From Collybia mongolica (Eukaryota > Basidiomycota > Agaricomycetes > Agaricales > Clitocybaceae): 64,000 nt of DNA. How positions within the stretch are numbered: position 1 is the stretch's first letter; every line of letters starts with the position of its first letter. This document shows positions 48,423 to 60,115 of this stretch, piece after piece. A model generated the notes under the pieces. It had not been told where the DNA came from, searched no databases, and saw only the letters and a program-made list of their open reading frames with translations. Both the position numbers and the translations under genes were made by a program. The DNA is taken from positions 2,108,001-2,172,000 of the forward strand of contig JAAXNY010000010.1 of assembly GCA_013420905.1 (NCBI GenBank). The letters are read 5' to 3'.

Positions 48423-51300
48423 TCAGCGGCGGTTGCGGCTTTGCCCACCTGGTGCAGCAGGCCCTGCAGCTGCACCTCGGTGCATCTCTTCCTTATCCAG
48501 TCCAGCTTCGGCGAGGATTTTTTCGACCTCCTCCAATATAGGTTTATAGGCAGCTAAGTCGCGGTAAAACATTCAAAGCTCGTTCAAGTTGATCGTAACA
48601 GATGCCACATTACCATAACGGTCTTGTGCCAAGACAAACCCAGCTCGACGAAGTTCCTTACCACGATTATCATCCGTGTTGTGGGCTTGCTGCGACCAAA
48701 ATTCTCCTACAGACAAAATCAAGCTCCTGATTTTATGAGGGATGATGGAGACACTGACGTGATCGGGCGTAGAACATTGCCAGTGTCTCACCGGGTAGAG
48801 GTGTGCTGATGACATCTTCAGGTGACCGAGCTGTGTCCTTGGAGACGCCCGTAAATGCTGTAGCCTGTAGACGAAGCTCTTCCTGTCATATTAAAGGAAA
48901 ATCTGGTCAGTAGAAGGCAGAAAAAAACGAAAATAAGAACCTTCTGTGCTTCTGTCCGCAGCAACGCTGCATGCGGTATGGTGTCTTCACCTATTCCCAC
49001 AACTACTTCGTCCCCAACCATTTCAGGGACATTGGACTCGGACCCCTCGCTTACATTTTCTCCCCCGATATCACAATCATCGTCGTCGTCGTCATCTTCG
49101 TCATCACCGTCGTCGTCGTCACTGCTGCTCTCGTCATCTCCGTCCGGGATGATAACCCCACTCTCCTTCAAACATGTGTACCGGTCCATCTTGTCAAGCT
49201 GAAGGGAATAAAAGTCGTCCAGCGTATACTCACGCGAGCCACGCTCATAGATCCCTCCGTAGCTACAAGTCATCACGTTAGACCCTATAATAGAGTATTT
49301 GTAAAGGACAAACATATATAGTGTATTGCGCAGGACGCACAGCATTGCGTTGTATCGTGGGAGGGGTGTGGTCAGATTGGGGTCATTTGGGTCTATCTCG
49401 GGTTCTTGGACAGGTGTCTCCATTTTGGGTACTTCATTTTTAGGGGAGAGATGTTCCATCTAGGCTAACTTCAGTGAGAGAAGAGGGATTCTGTGACACC
49501 AATCACTACCTCCTCGTCGTTATCGAAGTCTTCGGTAGTTTCATCACCCGGTTTATATCCTGGTGCAGGCACATTCTTTCTCTTCTTGACACCGACACCG
49601 CCGCCTTTCTTCTTTGGACGCTTGAGGATCATCGATATCCATTTCCCTTTGCCGGTTAACTGGTAACCATACCTGGGGAGTAGCGCATTCTTTAAACCAA
49701 AATAATGACATGATCCAAGGGCACCCACAGATCATTCCAAAAAACACTTTCTAGTGTTTCCTCATGTGTATCTTCATCAGTGACGCCTCCAAAAAGAATC
49801 CCGGTGTTCTTGGGTACCCACAAGGCCATCGTACAACCTGATCGAATCGAAGGCGCATACGACGTAGAAGTACGTTTGCGTCGTTCCCACTTCAGAATTA
49901 ATGGGTCTACACTTTTCGATTTCGCTATCGTCGTTTCCGATGGTGTCTTCAGTGACATGCTGTCGTAAACACAAGTTAGCACAATGTGCATCAGGTAGTC
50001 AATCATGAAAATCAACTTCAGAAACCATGTGTCCTCTAACATAACACCAACAGGACGCTTCCCTTTTGCGTATTCCTTGCAATATCCGCCTAATCTATAA
50101 TGAGCGTTTACAAATACCAATGGTTGACGTGTTACCATGTAATAGAATGCCGTCAGGACTAGATAAAAACGAAAAACCGCTACGTGGACTTGGTCAAAAG
50201 TGTCAGTATCGCAATTTAGGTTCCAAGGCATGTTGACTTACGAGGGCCTCGGTTCTGTGGCACCAAAATCTACCAGTTGCCATTTGTATTCTTGGGTATC
50301 GAACAACCACAAGTCGTCGAGATAACGTGCTGAATATTATTATGGTTGGTCGATCGGTGATAGACATGAATGCGTTGATTTACTGATGATGCCTGGATCA
50401 TAGAATCCGCCGAAGAGTATAATAAAATGTTTCCATACCGCCATGCTATGACTGAATTAGATACTTTGTGATTGGCAAGATATAAAAGACATGCCGGTGT
50501 CCCGAACGTGCACTTGGTCGGATTTTTGTGTCGATGCGATCCCAGGAGTGGGTTGATATATCGAAGCACCAAAAATCGCGATAATGATGGAAAGAGTTTT
50601 GATGTAATGACGAGAACTCGCCACCTTGTGATGAGCATCGTAACAGCGTCTCGATTGTATAATCAAAGCCGAAATAACATACCAAACAAGAAAATCTTAC
50701 CTCCTCCACCGGGCGTGGCAATTACTGCGTGTGCTGAGCGAGGCCCTGGGCAGGTTGGTGATACAAATTTTCGCCATTCATCCTATGTAATAAGCATGAT
50801 ATTTGACACCATTTAAAAATAAGTTTGGGGGCATACAAACTTTTTCAGGGTTGTATCGGAAGACATCGTTATAGAAGTACTATGATAGACCAGGTAAACC
50901 AAGAATGAGGAGAGTTGGGAAAAATATACGTACGGCTTTCCCGTCATCGCTGAAAAATTCCCCGCCAATGCACCACAAGTGATTCCCATTAGGACATGCT
51001 GTCAACGTCGCATTGGCACGCCTACTCGGCGGTCCTTCCACTAGCTCCTCCGTAACAGTATGAGCTTCCTCCCATTCTTTCCTCATCTACTGATCAAACA
51101 TCATTTCAGCATCTACGCATATTGCTGCTTATATGGAAGGAGGGCACCTTTTCAAGAATTCCTTCAAGATCCTCATCGTCGTCCTCCGTATCTTTAGATT
51201 TAGAACTTTTCTTTTTCTCTTTGCGTTCGATCTTCTGTGCAGTTTTTGCCTTCTTGACTGCCTTCGCCGCACTGGCACTCCCTGCTTTCTTTTTGGTCAT
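48423..51300 (-). CDS. Kelch-repeat protein of the Kel3/KLHDC4 family
   Basis: Beta-propeller protein. The start MTKKKAGSASAAKAVKKAKT is followed by a Lys-rich and acidic N-terminus (KKSSKSKDTEDDDEDLEGIL), then Kelch blades: EGPPSRRANATLTACPNGNH, LWCIGGEFFSDDGKAV, PGPRSAHAVIATPGGGG, IFLFGGEFSS, HYRDFWCFDISTHSWDRI, SARSGHRMAVWK, ILLHGGYCKEYAKGKRPVGV, RSGCTMALWVPKNTGILFGG, PLPRYNAMLCVLRNTLYIYG and TLDDFYSLQLDKMD. After these comes a run of Asp/Glu (about 49070-49140) and a DUF4110-like C-terminus (GETLAMFYARS-type, RGKELRRAGFVLAQDRYG, ILEEVEKILAEAGLDKEEM), ending SRNRR with TGA at 48423. About twelve introns. The order of domains matches KLHDC4/Kel3. The cellular role is poorly defined. Confidence 0.88.
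49060..49140 (-). repeat. GAC/GAT-rich tract encoding poly-acidic stretch in the Kelch gene
   Basis: The plus strand reads CGTCGTCGTCGTCATCTTCG-type repeats; on the minus strand this encodes SSSDDDDGDDEDDDDDDDCD. Shadow ORFs of Ser or Val/Ile runs on the other strand come from the same tract. Confidence 0.8.
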
Positions 51301-51653
51301 GTTAGAGCTCGAATTTTATTGTTTAATTAATTTTTGATTATCTCCTTCATCCCAGTCATTTTACATGAATTGGTCGGAGATAACGTTAACCCTAGAACGG
51401 GGTTGATGATCCAGATCACGCCTTTTATCCGGACAATTGCTTTTGTTTTTCCGCTCTCACCCAGAGTCATACTCGTCTCACCTCGCCAGCAGTCCTCGTA
51501 TCTAGGGACTGGTAAAGCCACTTACCACACTCGCATCCAGTCTGTAAGCGTGGAAAGACCGGATTTGGTGATAATAGTGTCAGAGCAGCAGATCACATAT
51601 TCGCTGAATCTCAGCGTCCATATCACAGGGATGGAAGTTATGTACGTTATCCT
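51301..51653. other. Divergent intergenic region between KEL3 and the F-box gene
   Basis: 353 bp of shared upstream sequence. A plus-strand ORF at 51334-51801 runs across it, but its frame lacks family signals and conflicts with the F-box frame. Confidence 0.35.
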
Positions 51654-53370
51654 ATGCTTTCCAGTTTATTACCCCTCAGACCACCTCACAGGCAACAAGG
51701 ACATGGCTTCACCAGTCAATTTAATCTTTACCGGCTACCTAATGAGATGTGGATTGCTATCTTCGAGGCAATGGGCGAACCGTCCGATTTACTCAAGGTG
51801 ATCAAGACATGCAAACATTTCTACGCATTGGCCGTCCGGGTTCTTTATCGTAATTTGCAGTGGATTTCACCCATCCCATTTGTTTCGAACACACGCTTCT
51901 GGCGGAAACAGACTCTCGCAATGACAGATGTACCAACCTCTCTCGTTGTCGGAATCTCGCATATTAACTCGAACTCGTTCGCGAGGTTCGACCCAACATC
52001 AGCCGTTGTGGAAATAGATGGCAGCTGGAACATTACCCCCCCGCACCCCGGCCACGCCACCATCAATTCGATGTACCAACAATCAATGCACAGTCCATCC
52101 AGCGAAAGCCCTTCAGATTGGAGGCGGTATTCATTCTTTGCTTCCAAAGGACTGTATGATACCCTGTCGCGAATGATTTCTACATTCAGTATGCTCCAGG
52201 AGTTGGTGTTCCACCACGCCGAGCTGTCGGAGACCATCTATCCAGCAATCAAGAGCCTTCCTCGTCTTCGCCACCTTGCTATCCAGTATTGTTCGCTTCC
52301 GGTCGTTCACGCAGAACCTGATGTCACCTTTGCGGAGCTCCCCATTACGTCACTCACTCTTTGGTGTAGCAAGGCTGATTCTGACCAATCACCCACTTCT
52401 AACTACGTTTATGCTCTCCATCTATGCACTGCCAGAAACCTGCGCGTACTCAGAGTGGACTGGACCGCTGTGACTGCCCGCTTTTTCGCTCGCACAACCC
52501 CACATATCCAGGCTGTGCTTCCTACTGGTATCGAGGATTTGACCCTCCGCATGCCGGTGTCTAAACTTTGGCCCTCAGAAGGGGACGCCTCACGGACAAT
52601 GTTAATTGTCCCTCTTGTCGCGTTTCTACGCAATTCGCCCTCAATCATGCGTCTTTCTGTTTTCAATCGCTTGCCGTCTTTGGAACTGGATGCGGCTATA
52701 CTGCCAAATTTGAAAACGTACATTGGCCCCTTGACCACCGTGGTCAATGTCATAAAGGACAGGCCAGTGGAGCATCTCGAGATCAGCGACATCGATAAAA
52801 AGCTCACTGACTTCATAAATCTTTTACCCGAAGTGGCAAGGATCAAGCCCGACTTGAAAACTTTGTGTTTGGCTATGCGCGAGTGGGACAATGAGATTCT
52901 CCACGCCATTTATCAGCTATTTACGGATCTGAGGAAAATCAGGATCAAATATGAGGATAAATATCCTTCCGAGGCAAGTATAATCCCTCACTCTCGTTCT
53001 ACATACGATTTATCTTTTCCTTCAGTATACACTACTCAGTCTCGGGGCTCAGTTTCTTCACCGTTTTCCTCTCATGGAATGCCTGCAACTATATCAACCG
53101 GGTTTCCCTGCCCCGACCATCCTTCAATCTCATGCAGAGTTGCCTTCCTCTGACAGTTCCAGCATCACTGACGACCATCGGGACCAAGGTCCCGGCGCGG
53201 CTGACGATGAAGATGTGAAAGAGTTGATTATCCCATGGCAAAGGCATTGCAGATTCCTTAAGGAGGTCCAGTTTGTGGAAGGGATTGTTTGGAGACGCGC
53301 ATTTGATGGAGATGAATGGTGCAAGAGACGCTTGCCATCGTTCGATAGATATAGGGAATTGATGGGTTAA
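51654..53370 (+). CDS. F-box protein with leucine-rich-like C-terminal region
   Basis: N-terminal F-box: YRLPNEMWIAIFEAMGEPSD, then LLKVIKTCKHFYALAVRVLY and RNLQW. After it come about 400 residues with repeated hydrophobic LRR-like patches (SLPRLRHLAIQYCSLPVVHA, LRVLRVDWTAVTARFF, IEDLTLRMPVSKLWPSEGD, LKTLCLAMREWDNEILHAIY). Such proteins form substrate receptors of SCF ubiquitin ligases. The exon ends at 52973 (DKYPSE), a GC-AG intron spans 52974-53025, and exon 2 continues YTLLSLGAQFLHRFPLMECL to TAA/stop at 53370 (FDRYRELMG). The start could be 51654 or a nearby in-frame codon. The class is typical of expanded F-box families in Agaricomycetes, with rapid divergence. Confidence 0.8.
52974..53025 (+). 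other. GC-AG intron in the F-box/LRR-like gene
   Basis: The donor GAG|GCAAGT is the ideal GC-type splice site, and the acceptor is CCTTCAG. Removing 52 nt joins ...KYPSE to YTLLSLG... in phase 0 with the downstream exon. Reading through instead leads into a dead-end frame. Confidence 0.75.
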
Positions 53371-53801
53371 GACTGGAAGAAAGCAAAGGGGAAGGATGTT
53401 GTTATATGCAGCTCTTCGGGCGCCCTGAAGTATAGGCCAGCGGTTGTGTTGTATGTTAAGTTGTATGTTCCCCATTCGAGATGATGTTGTACAACCTTGA
53501 AGTAGGTTTTGGCAAGTCTGGTGGTCGCGTTTCCAAAAGACAGAAACACGTGATAAGCGCGACAGAGCCCAAAAGGAGCCTCTTCAGAGATAATCCATTG
53601 TTTCTCTTTCCAGGGCTCTGCCTGGTCAATATTAATATTGACTCAGGGATCCACAATTCCCCCCCCCCAGGATACGCATACACTTGGCCAAAACACTTTC
53701 AAGCTTCAAGCCTCCAGTACGAAGGCTATTAAGGCTATTAATTACCAGTTTACGAATTTGGACAACGGTAAACCCTCAATTTCTCCTACAAAAGTTTCGA
53801 T
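53371..53801. other. Intergenic region after the F-box gene
   Basis: Leader of the downstream membrane-protein gene and 3' flank of the F-box gene. It contains a small run of C (CCCCCCCCC at about 53660) and an AAGGCTATT duplication near 53722. No gene. Confidence 0.35.
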
Positions 53802-56644
53802 ATGCCCACCCTTTTTGCTCGCTTGACCAAAAGACCAACGAGTCCGTCCCCCGCCGACCGACCTCGGGCACAATATTCGCGAAATTTGATACCTCAAAAC
53901 CATCTGATACCAATAATTACGCATTTAGTTCATGTTGATCAAAGAATCCATCCAGACCTCAACTCTCTCGTTGAGGATATGACACCCATCCGGGAATCTG
54001 TTGATACCCTAAACATTCCAGCAGAATTTGCTCCATTGCACCCCAGCCCGCGTAGATATACGCCCAGCTACAATGGTCAGATATCGAATGCTGCCGGTGA
54101 TGAAACGGGTCTCTTCAAAGTAAGATCATCACCAGGTACGAGCGTCACCCCCACGTTCGGAAATTTGACGGACGCCTCCCCGCCGTATGACGACGTATCA
54201 AGAACGTCAACGAAGGAGTACGACTTTTCTCTTCCATCGGGTTCGGGTCGAAACCTGTCTCCAAAGGGGAGTACTATCCATATCAATCCGGGGGAAGAAT
54301 GGCCGACTTTTGGTCGGACAAGGAAAGGGCCAGGTAAATGTGGGGAGTTGGTCGTGGATACACGTTCAGCAACTCCAGCAACACCAATATCCGCCTCCGA
54401 AAGTGAAAAATCACGAACACGGAATGGCGCGTCCACATCTACTCTTGATTCACGTTCACGTTCTTCCGCCTATGGCCATGGATACTACACTTCAACCCCA
54501 TCCCCTCATACTTTCGGAATCCCAACCCCGCCATCATCTAGTTTCACATTCGGCTCACGACGCCGGTTTCATTCCAGCGAGACACCGCCCCCCTTACCAC
54601 CACTTGACCACCCTGCCTTCTCTGTAGGCTCCATAACACGGCCTGCTGATACCATAAGAACGAAAAGTACCTTCTCTGCGTCTTTGAGTGGAAATGGCAA
54701 AACTGGCCGACAACGGAGGCGACCCCGTCATGCAGCGTCGTTACCTTCATTTCCCTATCAGTCTGAGAGCGATGCTGCAAGTATCGATAGTCCAGAACGA
54801 AGTAGACAACGAGCGAGGACACAATCAAGAACTAGGCGCGTAGGAATATTTTCAAATCATAGTATGGCAAATCAAAGCAGGACAGGTCGAAACAATCGCC
54901 GGCATGCCAGGTCACAGAGCAAGGGGAGTAACGGTAGCAGGCGTTATAGTGCAGTATTCAGCGCGATGCAGGCAAGTTCTGTCAGTCATGGAGGTGAGCT
55001 TGCGGGAAGCTGGGAAGCGCAAGTTTCGAGAGAAATGTTGAGAATCTCGCTGGGAGGACAACGGGAATTGCCGGACTTCAAAATGGTTCCCGACCTAACC
55101 AAATTAGGACTGACACGAGGAAACAGCGTGAGTCTCCTTTTCGTCTGTCACGATCTTCCCTTTGTTTTCACTCACCCCCTCTATATCTCCCCTATACCGT
55201 TCCTTATCCCTTTTTTATTATTTTTTCATTCGCGATACCTTGCCAGTTGATTAGAAGTAAGACATTGGGGTCGCCATTTTTATTACAGGGTGAGTTTTTT
55301 TTCGCCAAGTTTGGTCGAGGGCTATCCTGATCGTCGTCGTAGAAGTTGACGCGCACACGCATAATATACCGGGAAATACTCCCGACGATCACACCAGGAT
55401 TGGATCTAACTTAGCAGCCACCGAAGCCATCCAGGGTGGATCCAAAACACTCATAATGACACAAGACGAAACATCAGAGGTTACGAAGAACCCGGTTGGC
55501 TCAACGTCACGAAGGGGGAAGTCAAGCACCCCAGAACGAACACCTTCCCCACCCTTATCAAGGCTCAACACTATCCCTTACCCTGGCCCAGCAGTACCCT
55601 CGACATCGTTTCTGATGCCTCCTTCTCTGTCGCTTACTGCCCCGACCCCCGAAGCATCCCCAATCTCCCCTGTGCAAACTGAGCAGCATCAAAAGTTGCC
55701 GACAGACATTCTTATGTCTGTCCTACGCGTTCCAAGTACCCCGCCCGTCGCACGAACTACTTCCAGCTCTAGTCACAAAGGGAAGAGGAAAGCTGATGAA
55801 GCAGGGGTTGGAGGTGGAGCAACACCTCCCAAGGAGCATAAAGAGCCCCGCGCAACGTTCGCTGTTGGGCCCCGACGTAAGCATCTAGTACATTTCATCT
55901 ATGTTCGTCTCACTATATTGTTGATGTAGCCCATCGGGAATCCGCAACCTCCGGCTCTTCTCGCGCACCTTCTTCCTACCACCGAAAGCGCGCCAGACTT
56001 TCGACGACACCGGAATCGCGACCCGCTTCTCGTACCTCCGGGGACAATCAGAATGCCGCAACCACTGGTTCATGGTCCAGTCGTGGAAGTGGTTACCCTG
56101 CACCACTACATCGCATACCGCCCGCTATACACCAAGAACAACTTAACCGAACACCTTCAAGGCGAAGCCTTTCCCAAACCTCCATCCCTATATCTGCCTT
56201 GATCTCCCCACATGCACCGTCTATCTCACGATCAGCCACCTTTCATATGCGTGACCCCCGGAAACCCGCGCCCATCCAGTCAACGCCTTGGTCACTTGCT
56301 TTTCCCTCAAGTGGAGATGGTGCATGGGTTGAACGGGGAGGCAGTCCTCTTCATGCATGGCTATTCTTCATTGGTTTCGTTATTTTCCCTACATGGTGGA
56401 TTGCGGCTTTTGTCGGCATTCCAAAGACAAGACGCCTAGGTGGTACTGATGCGGAGAAAAGTGTCTTGTTGGACGACCCCCAGGTTGAATCTGGTGAGAA
56501 TTTCATCTGCGTTTGGGAAAACAAGAAAATGCTGACCATAGAACAGATGCCAAGTCGTGGCGGAATCGCTGTCGAGTTATGGCCGCAGTGTCGTTTCTCA
56601 CCTATGTTCCCTTTGTCGTTCTTGTCGCTGTCTTCGCACGATGA
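53802..56644 (+). CDS. Ser/Pro-rich protein with C-terminal membrane segments, function unknown
   Basis: Probably a single gene. A long first exon (53802-55127) encodes a Ser/Arg/Pro-rich, disordered region (SETPPPLPPLDHPAFSVGSI, RQRRRPRHAASLPSFPYQSE, RNNRRHARSQSKGSNGSRRY) and a more ordered patch MLRISLGGQRELPDFKMVPD followed by LTKLGLTRGN and a GTGAGT donor. Downstream exons (from about 55400) are again Ser/Pro-rich (STPERTPSPPLSRLNTIPYP, KGKRKADEAG). The last exons carry the hydrophobic segment HAWLFFIGFVIFPTWWIAAF, PKTRRLGGTDAEKSVLLDDP, DAKSWRNRCR and a second hydrophobic segment VMAAVSFLTYVPFVVLVAVF, ending AR with TGA 56642-56644. It looks like a tail-anchored or two-pass membrane protein with a large cytosolic domain. 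The 55.13-55.45 kb join is not resolved; two genes are possible. Confidence 0.6.
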
Positions 56645-57182
56645 ATTCTCTCGTGCCGTAGTTATCTGCGTTCTTGCAACCATATAACCTCATCATCATA
56701 AATACCACTTTCATATTCACGCCACACCTCTCGTGAACGCTCGTCGTCACATATGTACTTCCCCCGCCCTAACTTAGCCTAGTCCACCTGCGACCACCCA
56801 TCACTGGGTGACCAAATACCGACGCACAGAAGTCTGTCTTTACAACGACCCTTCCACTCTCTTTGTTGAACATGTTGTGTTTATAGTTAAAATATAGCAT
56901 TAGTTGTTAGGACCCCATGGCACACTCGCCCTGAATCGCCAGCGCACTCCGTCTATCGCTGTTACATAGTAGCGACCATTGTCCTGTAATACTAGAATAT
57001 GCATACTAGCTTGGTAGGCTTGTTTTCTATGGCCTATCAAATAATACCCATCTATCCATGCAGTACTGGAATAATTGTGGATGCCTGGCAATTAAAATGC
57101 TTTAAGGGACCTGCGAAGTACAAGTCCAAATTCTAACAATAAACGAAAGAAACAGGATAATATTTTTAAAACCCTCCAGTCA

Positions 57183-57400
57183 TCGGGCGGGTTCACATCG
57201 ATGCTGAGAACGCGCCAGCTTCCGGTAGGGGTGTCCAGGGAAAAGAAACACCAAGCATTTAAGCCTCAAGCATGGTATGGCCTGTGTCTGCGTCCCGCGA
57301 TTATGACCATACCTGAAGTTAATGATATCCATAGAGGGGATTGAGGCGAAACGGACCATGGAACATACCAACAATCCTCGGTTGCACCAGCTATGATCGG
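57183..57400 (+). repeat. Direct repeat, copy 1
   Basis: Begins CGGGCGGGTTCACATCGATG and CTGAGAACGC. It has diverged from copy 2 at 57770, with later shared blocks ATGACCATACCTG / GTAACCATACCTA and ACCAACAATCCTCGG / ACCAACAATCTTCGG. Confidence 0.6.
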
Positions 57401-57769
57401 ATATTCACTTGATATTAACATTGGATCATGTTAACACACTGGAACCTAACCCCGATGTTAGTTCCATTCTTATCCGTGGATCGCAAGCCGCGTCCCTATG
57501 AGTAGGTTTGCAGCCCCATCCGAGTAGGTTTTGCAGCCCCGTCCGACGAAAATGTAATTATTGCGATATCTAATTCCAGGTATTTATAAGTATGGAAATC
57601 TCTGTTGCTCAGGAGTGAATAAGATTGACAACGTCCATTATGTCGTCTAGTAACTGAACACTGGCCGATATGATATTGAAAGAGACAGCCACCGGCCTAT
57701 CATACCCGATTATACGAAGAAGTAAAGGATGATTTGGGTGGGGCAGGAACTCCAATACTTGAATTACCG

Positions 57770-57985
57770 GGTAGGTTCGCATAGATGCTGAGAACGCTTG
57801 TCAGTTCTGGCAGGATGCACAGGAAAGAGGAATGCCACGAACGTTCACGCGCGTTGCATGACGCGGGTTATGCGTTTGTGTTCTACAGTTGTAACCATAC
57901 CTATCCAGAGCATCCTCAGATAGCACTAGATGTGCAAGATGAAAAAACTCACCAACAATCTTCGGGGATATTTTCACCACCTGGG
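57770..57985 (+). repeat. Direct repeat, copy 2
   Basis: Begins CCGGGTAGGTTCGCATAGAT and CTGAGAACGC; partner of 57183-57400 with the same block order and similar spacing. Confidence 0.6.
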
Positions 57986-58010
57986 TTTAGACATTATTAA
58001 TGGATCGCTC

Positions 58011-59457
58011 TTATATCCAAGAAAACCCACCCCGTTTCTTTAGGAACAGCAGCCAGAGGTGGAGGTGTGCCCTAAGGATTCCCACGATACAGTCCGTACA
58101 GAGCCAGTCTTGCTTGTCCCAGGTGTCGTATGGCGCAACCCGAAGATCGTGTATTTCTCGGAACATACGCGTATAAGTGAATGTTGAGGAATCACACAGT
58201 TCCATTGCCAAGTATCCGCCTATGGACATGTTTCGAGACAAGTTTCCTTTCAGATACAAACTTAAGCTCCATTTCTTCGTGGATTCAATCCCGCGAAGAT
58301 ACTCCCAGTCTGTAATGCCGTCAGTATCACTTTGAGATGATGTAGCTTGAACGATTTCACTGGTCTCATTGTAAAGATCGAAACCGTTGATAACACTGCA
58401 CCTGTGGCCTAATAGAGACACATAGGTATAGCGTGAACTTCGAGGGTAATCAACACGTACAAGCGTCATTCTCGCCTTGTATATCACTGAGAATGGATTT
58501 CCAGTGCGTTTTATCAGTGGCAGGTGGTTTCGTCTTTCTTGCTTCAAACACACTGGAGAGAGGATGGGCCAGATAACCACTGAACAGCTCCGCAATGTCG
58601 TCTGGATCTTCAGCCATTTCGGCGATCTCCCTAATGGTACCCGTGTCAAGGGTCTGGTAAGCTTCCAGGATTCTCTTGGGGCCGTTGGCGAGGGCCATAT
58701 CCCCAAAGCCTTCGTCTATCGGAGAACAGCTCGGTCACATAAACGTTCTTGTGAAAAAAGTAAACACAAACATTCAAACGAGTTGTCCGCAATCTCTGTC
58801 CACAGAGCGACTTCTCTCAGAAAAACGATTACACTATGAACAGGGAACAACTCATAGTTTGGAAACTGTAAAAGGAATTTCTTCCATTGAATTCTCTCCT
58901 CTTCGGCGTTTTCAAATTGGGAACCGAGATTCATATCATCCACATTAAAAACTTGCGCGAAGAGCATGAGTCGGTACACTGCAAGACGAAATTGCCAGGA
59001 TTCCATGGAGTCTAATTTGCTCACTTGCGACGATCTGTCTTTATGTCTGATAGTGGAGATTGTAGGCTTAAGTCGCTAACGAGATCGGATAAGTGACCTG
59101 CCTCGAACTAAACAAATCTTCTAAAGAAGCTACAACAGCAGCATTTGTGACGAGGCAATGGGCCTCCAAATTAGTTATTGGGGAGACAGGGTCCGTCTCG
59201 ACCCAGGGTTTCTGAAGTGGGGCAGGAGCATTCGGTTCGGGAGGTGTGTAGCGCAGAAGCCTCATGGCTTGAGGCAAAGCGGGGCCTGTTATGTTGTACG
59301 CAACAGCGCGTATAATTGAGTTGGGGTGAGTTTTAAAGATCCTGTAGATCTGTTTTGAGGCCAGAATGGTGGCACCCAGTGTAGGGAAATTTGGTAAAAA
59401 GGTTAAGATTCGGTCGACAATGTCGTCGTCAAGTGGTAACGAAGTGAGACCTCGCAT
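58011..59457 (-). CDS. F-box-like protein, paralogue of the gene at 4.0-5.7 kb
   Basis: The start at ATG 59457 (MRGLTSLPLDDDIVDRILTF) is preferred over 59556 because it aligns with the other copy. The diverged F-box LPLDDDIVDRILTFLPNF is followed by ATILASKQIYRIFKTHPNSI and GPALPQAMRLLRYTPPEPNA. The GC-AG intron 59047-59101 joins SSR to HKDRSSQVSKLDSMESW. Next come FPNYELFPVHSVIVFLREVA, ALANGPKRILEAYQTLDTGT, RYTYVSLLGHRCSVINGFDL, ESTKKWSLSLYLKGN, WDKQDWLCTDCIVGILRAHL and HLWLLFLKKRGGFSWI, ending at 58011. The DCW...HLCEP extension of the other copy is absent. It looks more intact than its paralogue. The protein-level role is inferred only from the F-box. Confidence 0.7.
59047..59101 (-). other. 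GC-AG intron at the paralogous position
   Basis: On the minus strand: exon ...TTCGAG, intron GCAGGT...CTATCAG (55 nt), exon ACATAAAGAC. It is in phase 2 within the same Arg codon as the intron at 4352-4404. Confidence 0.7.
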
Positions 59458-60115
59458 CGTAGGCCAGCTGGTGACTTCCCTTTTTCTTTCTTTTGCCTTG
59501 AGTATAATGTAAAGAGGAGAGTCCGAGTGATTGTCAGTGGCGCGAATAAGTTTCAATACAGTCGCGAGTCACAAAATGGCCGGGGCATGTGACTTTGACA
59601 TGTGCCCGTGTGTGACCGTTTTATCTCGGCCCGAGAATCCGGGGAATGTACTTTCCAATTTCAGCCAGCTGAGAGTGAGGGCCATGTCCGATCTCGAATT
59701 GTTTTGAATATTTAACCAGACCACAGATTGTTAAACTTATTCAAGGTGATTTGAGGATCTTTCATTCAGGCAGGGTCGGAGAGCGTTAACGGCATTCATA
59801 AGTACAAGCGAGGCTGTGCCTCCCAAGCGCATCCAGATCCGTCGTGGATGTACTTATATGGTCAACCAAATGATAAGTATCAAAAGAGTGGAGAACCACT
59901 ACCGGTTACGGTGATGTCTGACACACTTACCTGTTTTTTCTTTTCTTTTGGGAGTTGCACGCAGTGAACACTCGCAGGACGCTCCTTGGTGGCACAGCCA
60001 CATCAACACGTGTGTATGAAAACACGTGTGTATGAAAACACGTGTTTTGAGGGACACGGAAGGATTGATCATTTCGCAACCATTTTGGCAGATCCTTCCA
60101 AACCACTGTCGTGCG
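59458..60115. other. Divergent intergenic region with CACGTG tandem repeat
   Basis: Upstream regions of the F-box gene and the PA-TM-RING gene. Apart from the tandem repeat at about 60005-60046, no element is recognised. Confidence 0.45.
60005..60046 (+). promoter_or_regulatory. Tandem 16-bp repeats carrying CACGTG (E-box-like) upstream of the PA-TM-RING gene
   Basis: The unit ACACGTGTGTATGAAA occurs twice, followed by a third ACACGTGTTTT. Each contains the palindrome CACGTG, a bHLH-type binding site. They lie 70-110 bp before the ATG at 60116. Confidence 0.55.

Larger units (their letters stand above)
56645..58010. other. Gene-free region with a diverged ~200-bp direct duplication
   Basis: No credible ORF. 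Contains a repeated block pair (57183-57400 and 57770-57985) and a short tandem repeat of about 22 bp (GAGTAGGTTTGCAGCCCC and GAGTAGGTTTTGCAGCCCC at about 57500-57545). Confidence 0.5.

Noticed and set aside
48946..49321. Plus-strand ORFs with Ser, Val/Ile or His/Arg runs
   Set aside because: Produced by the antisense of the Asp-rich GAC/GAT tract in the Kelch gene.
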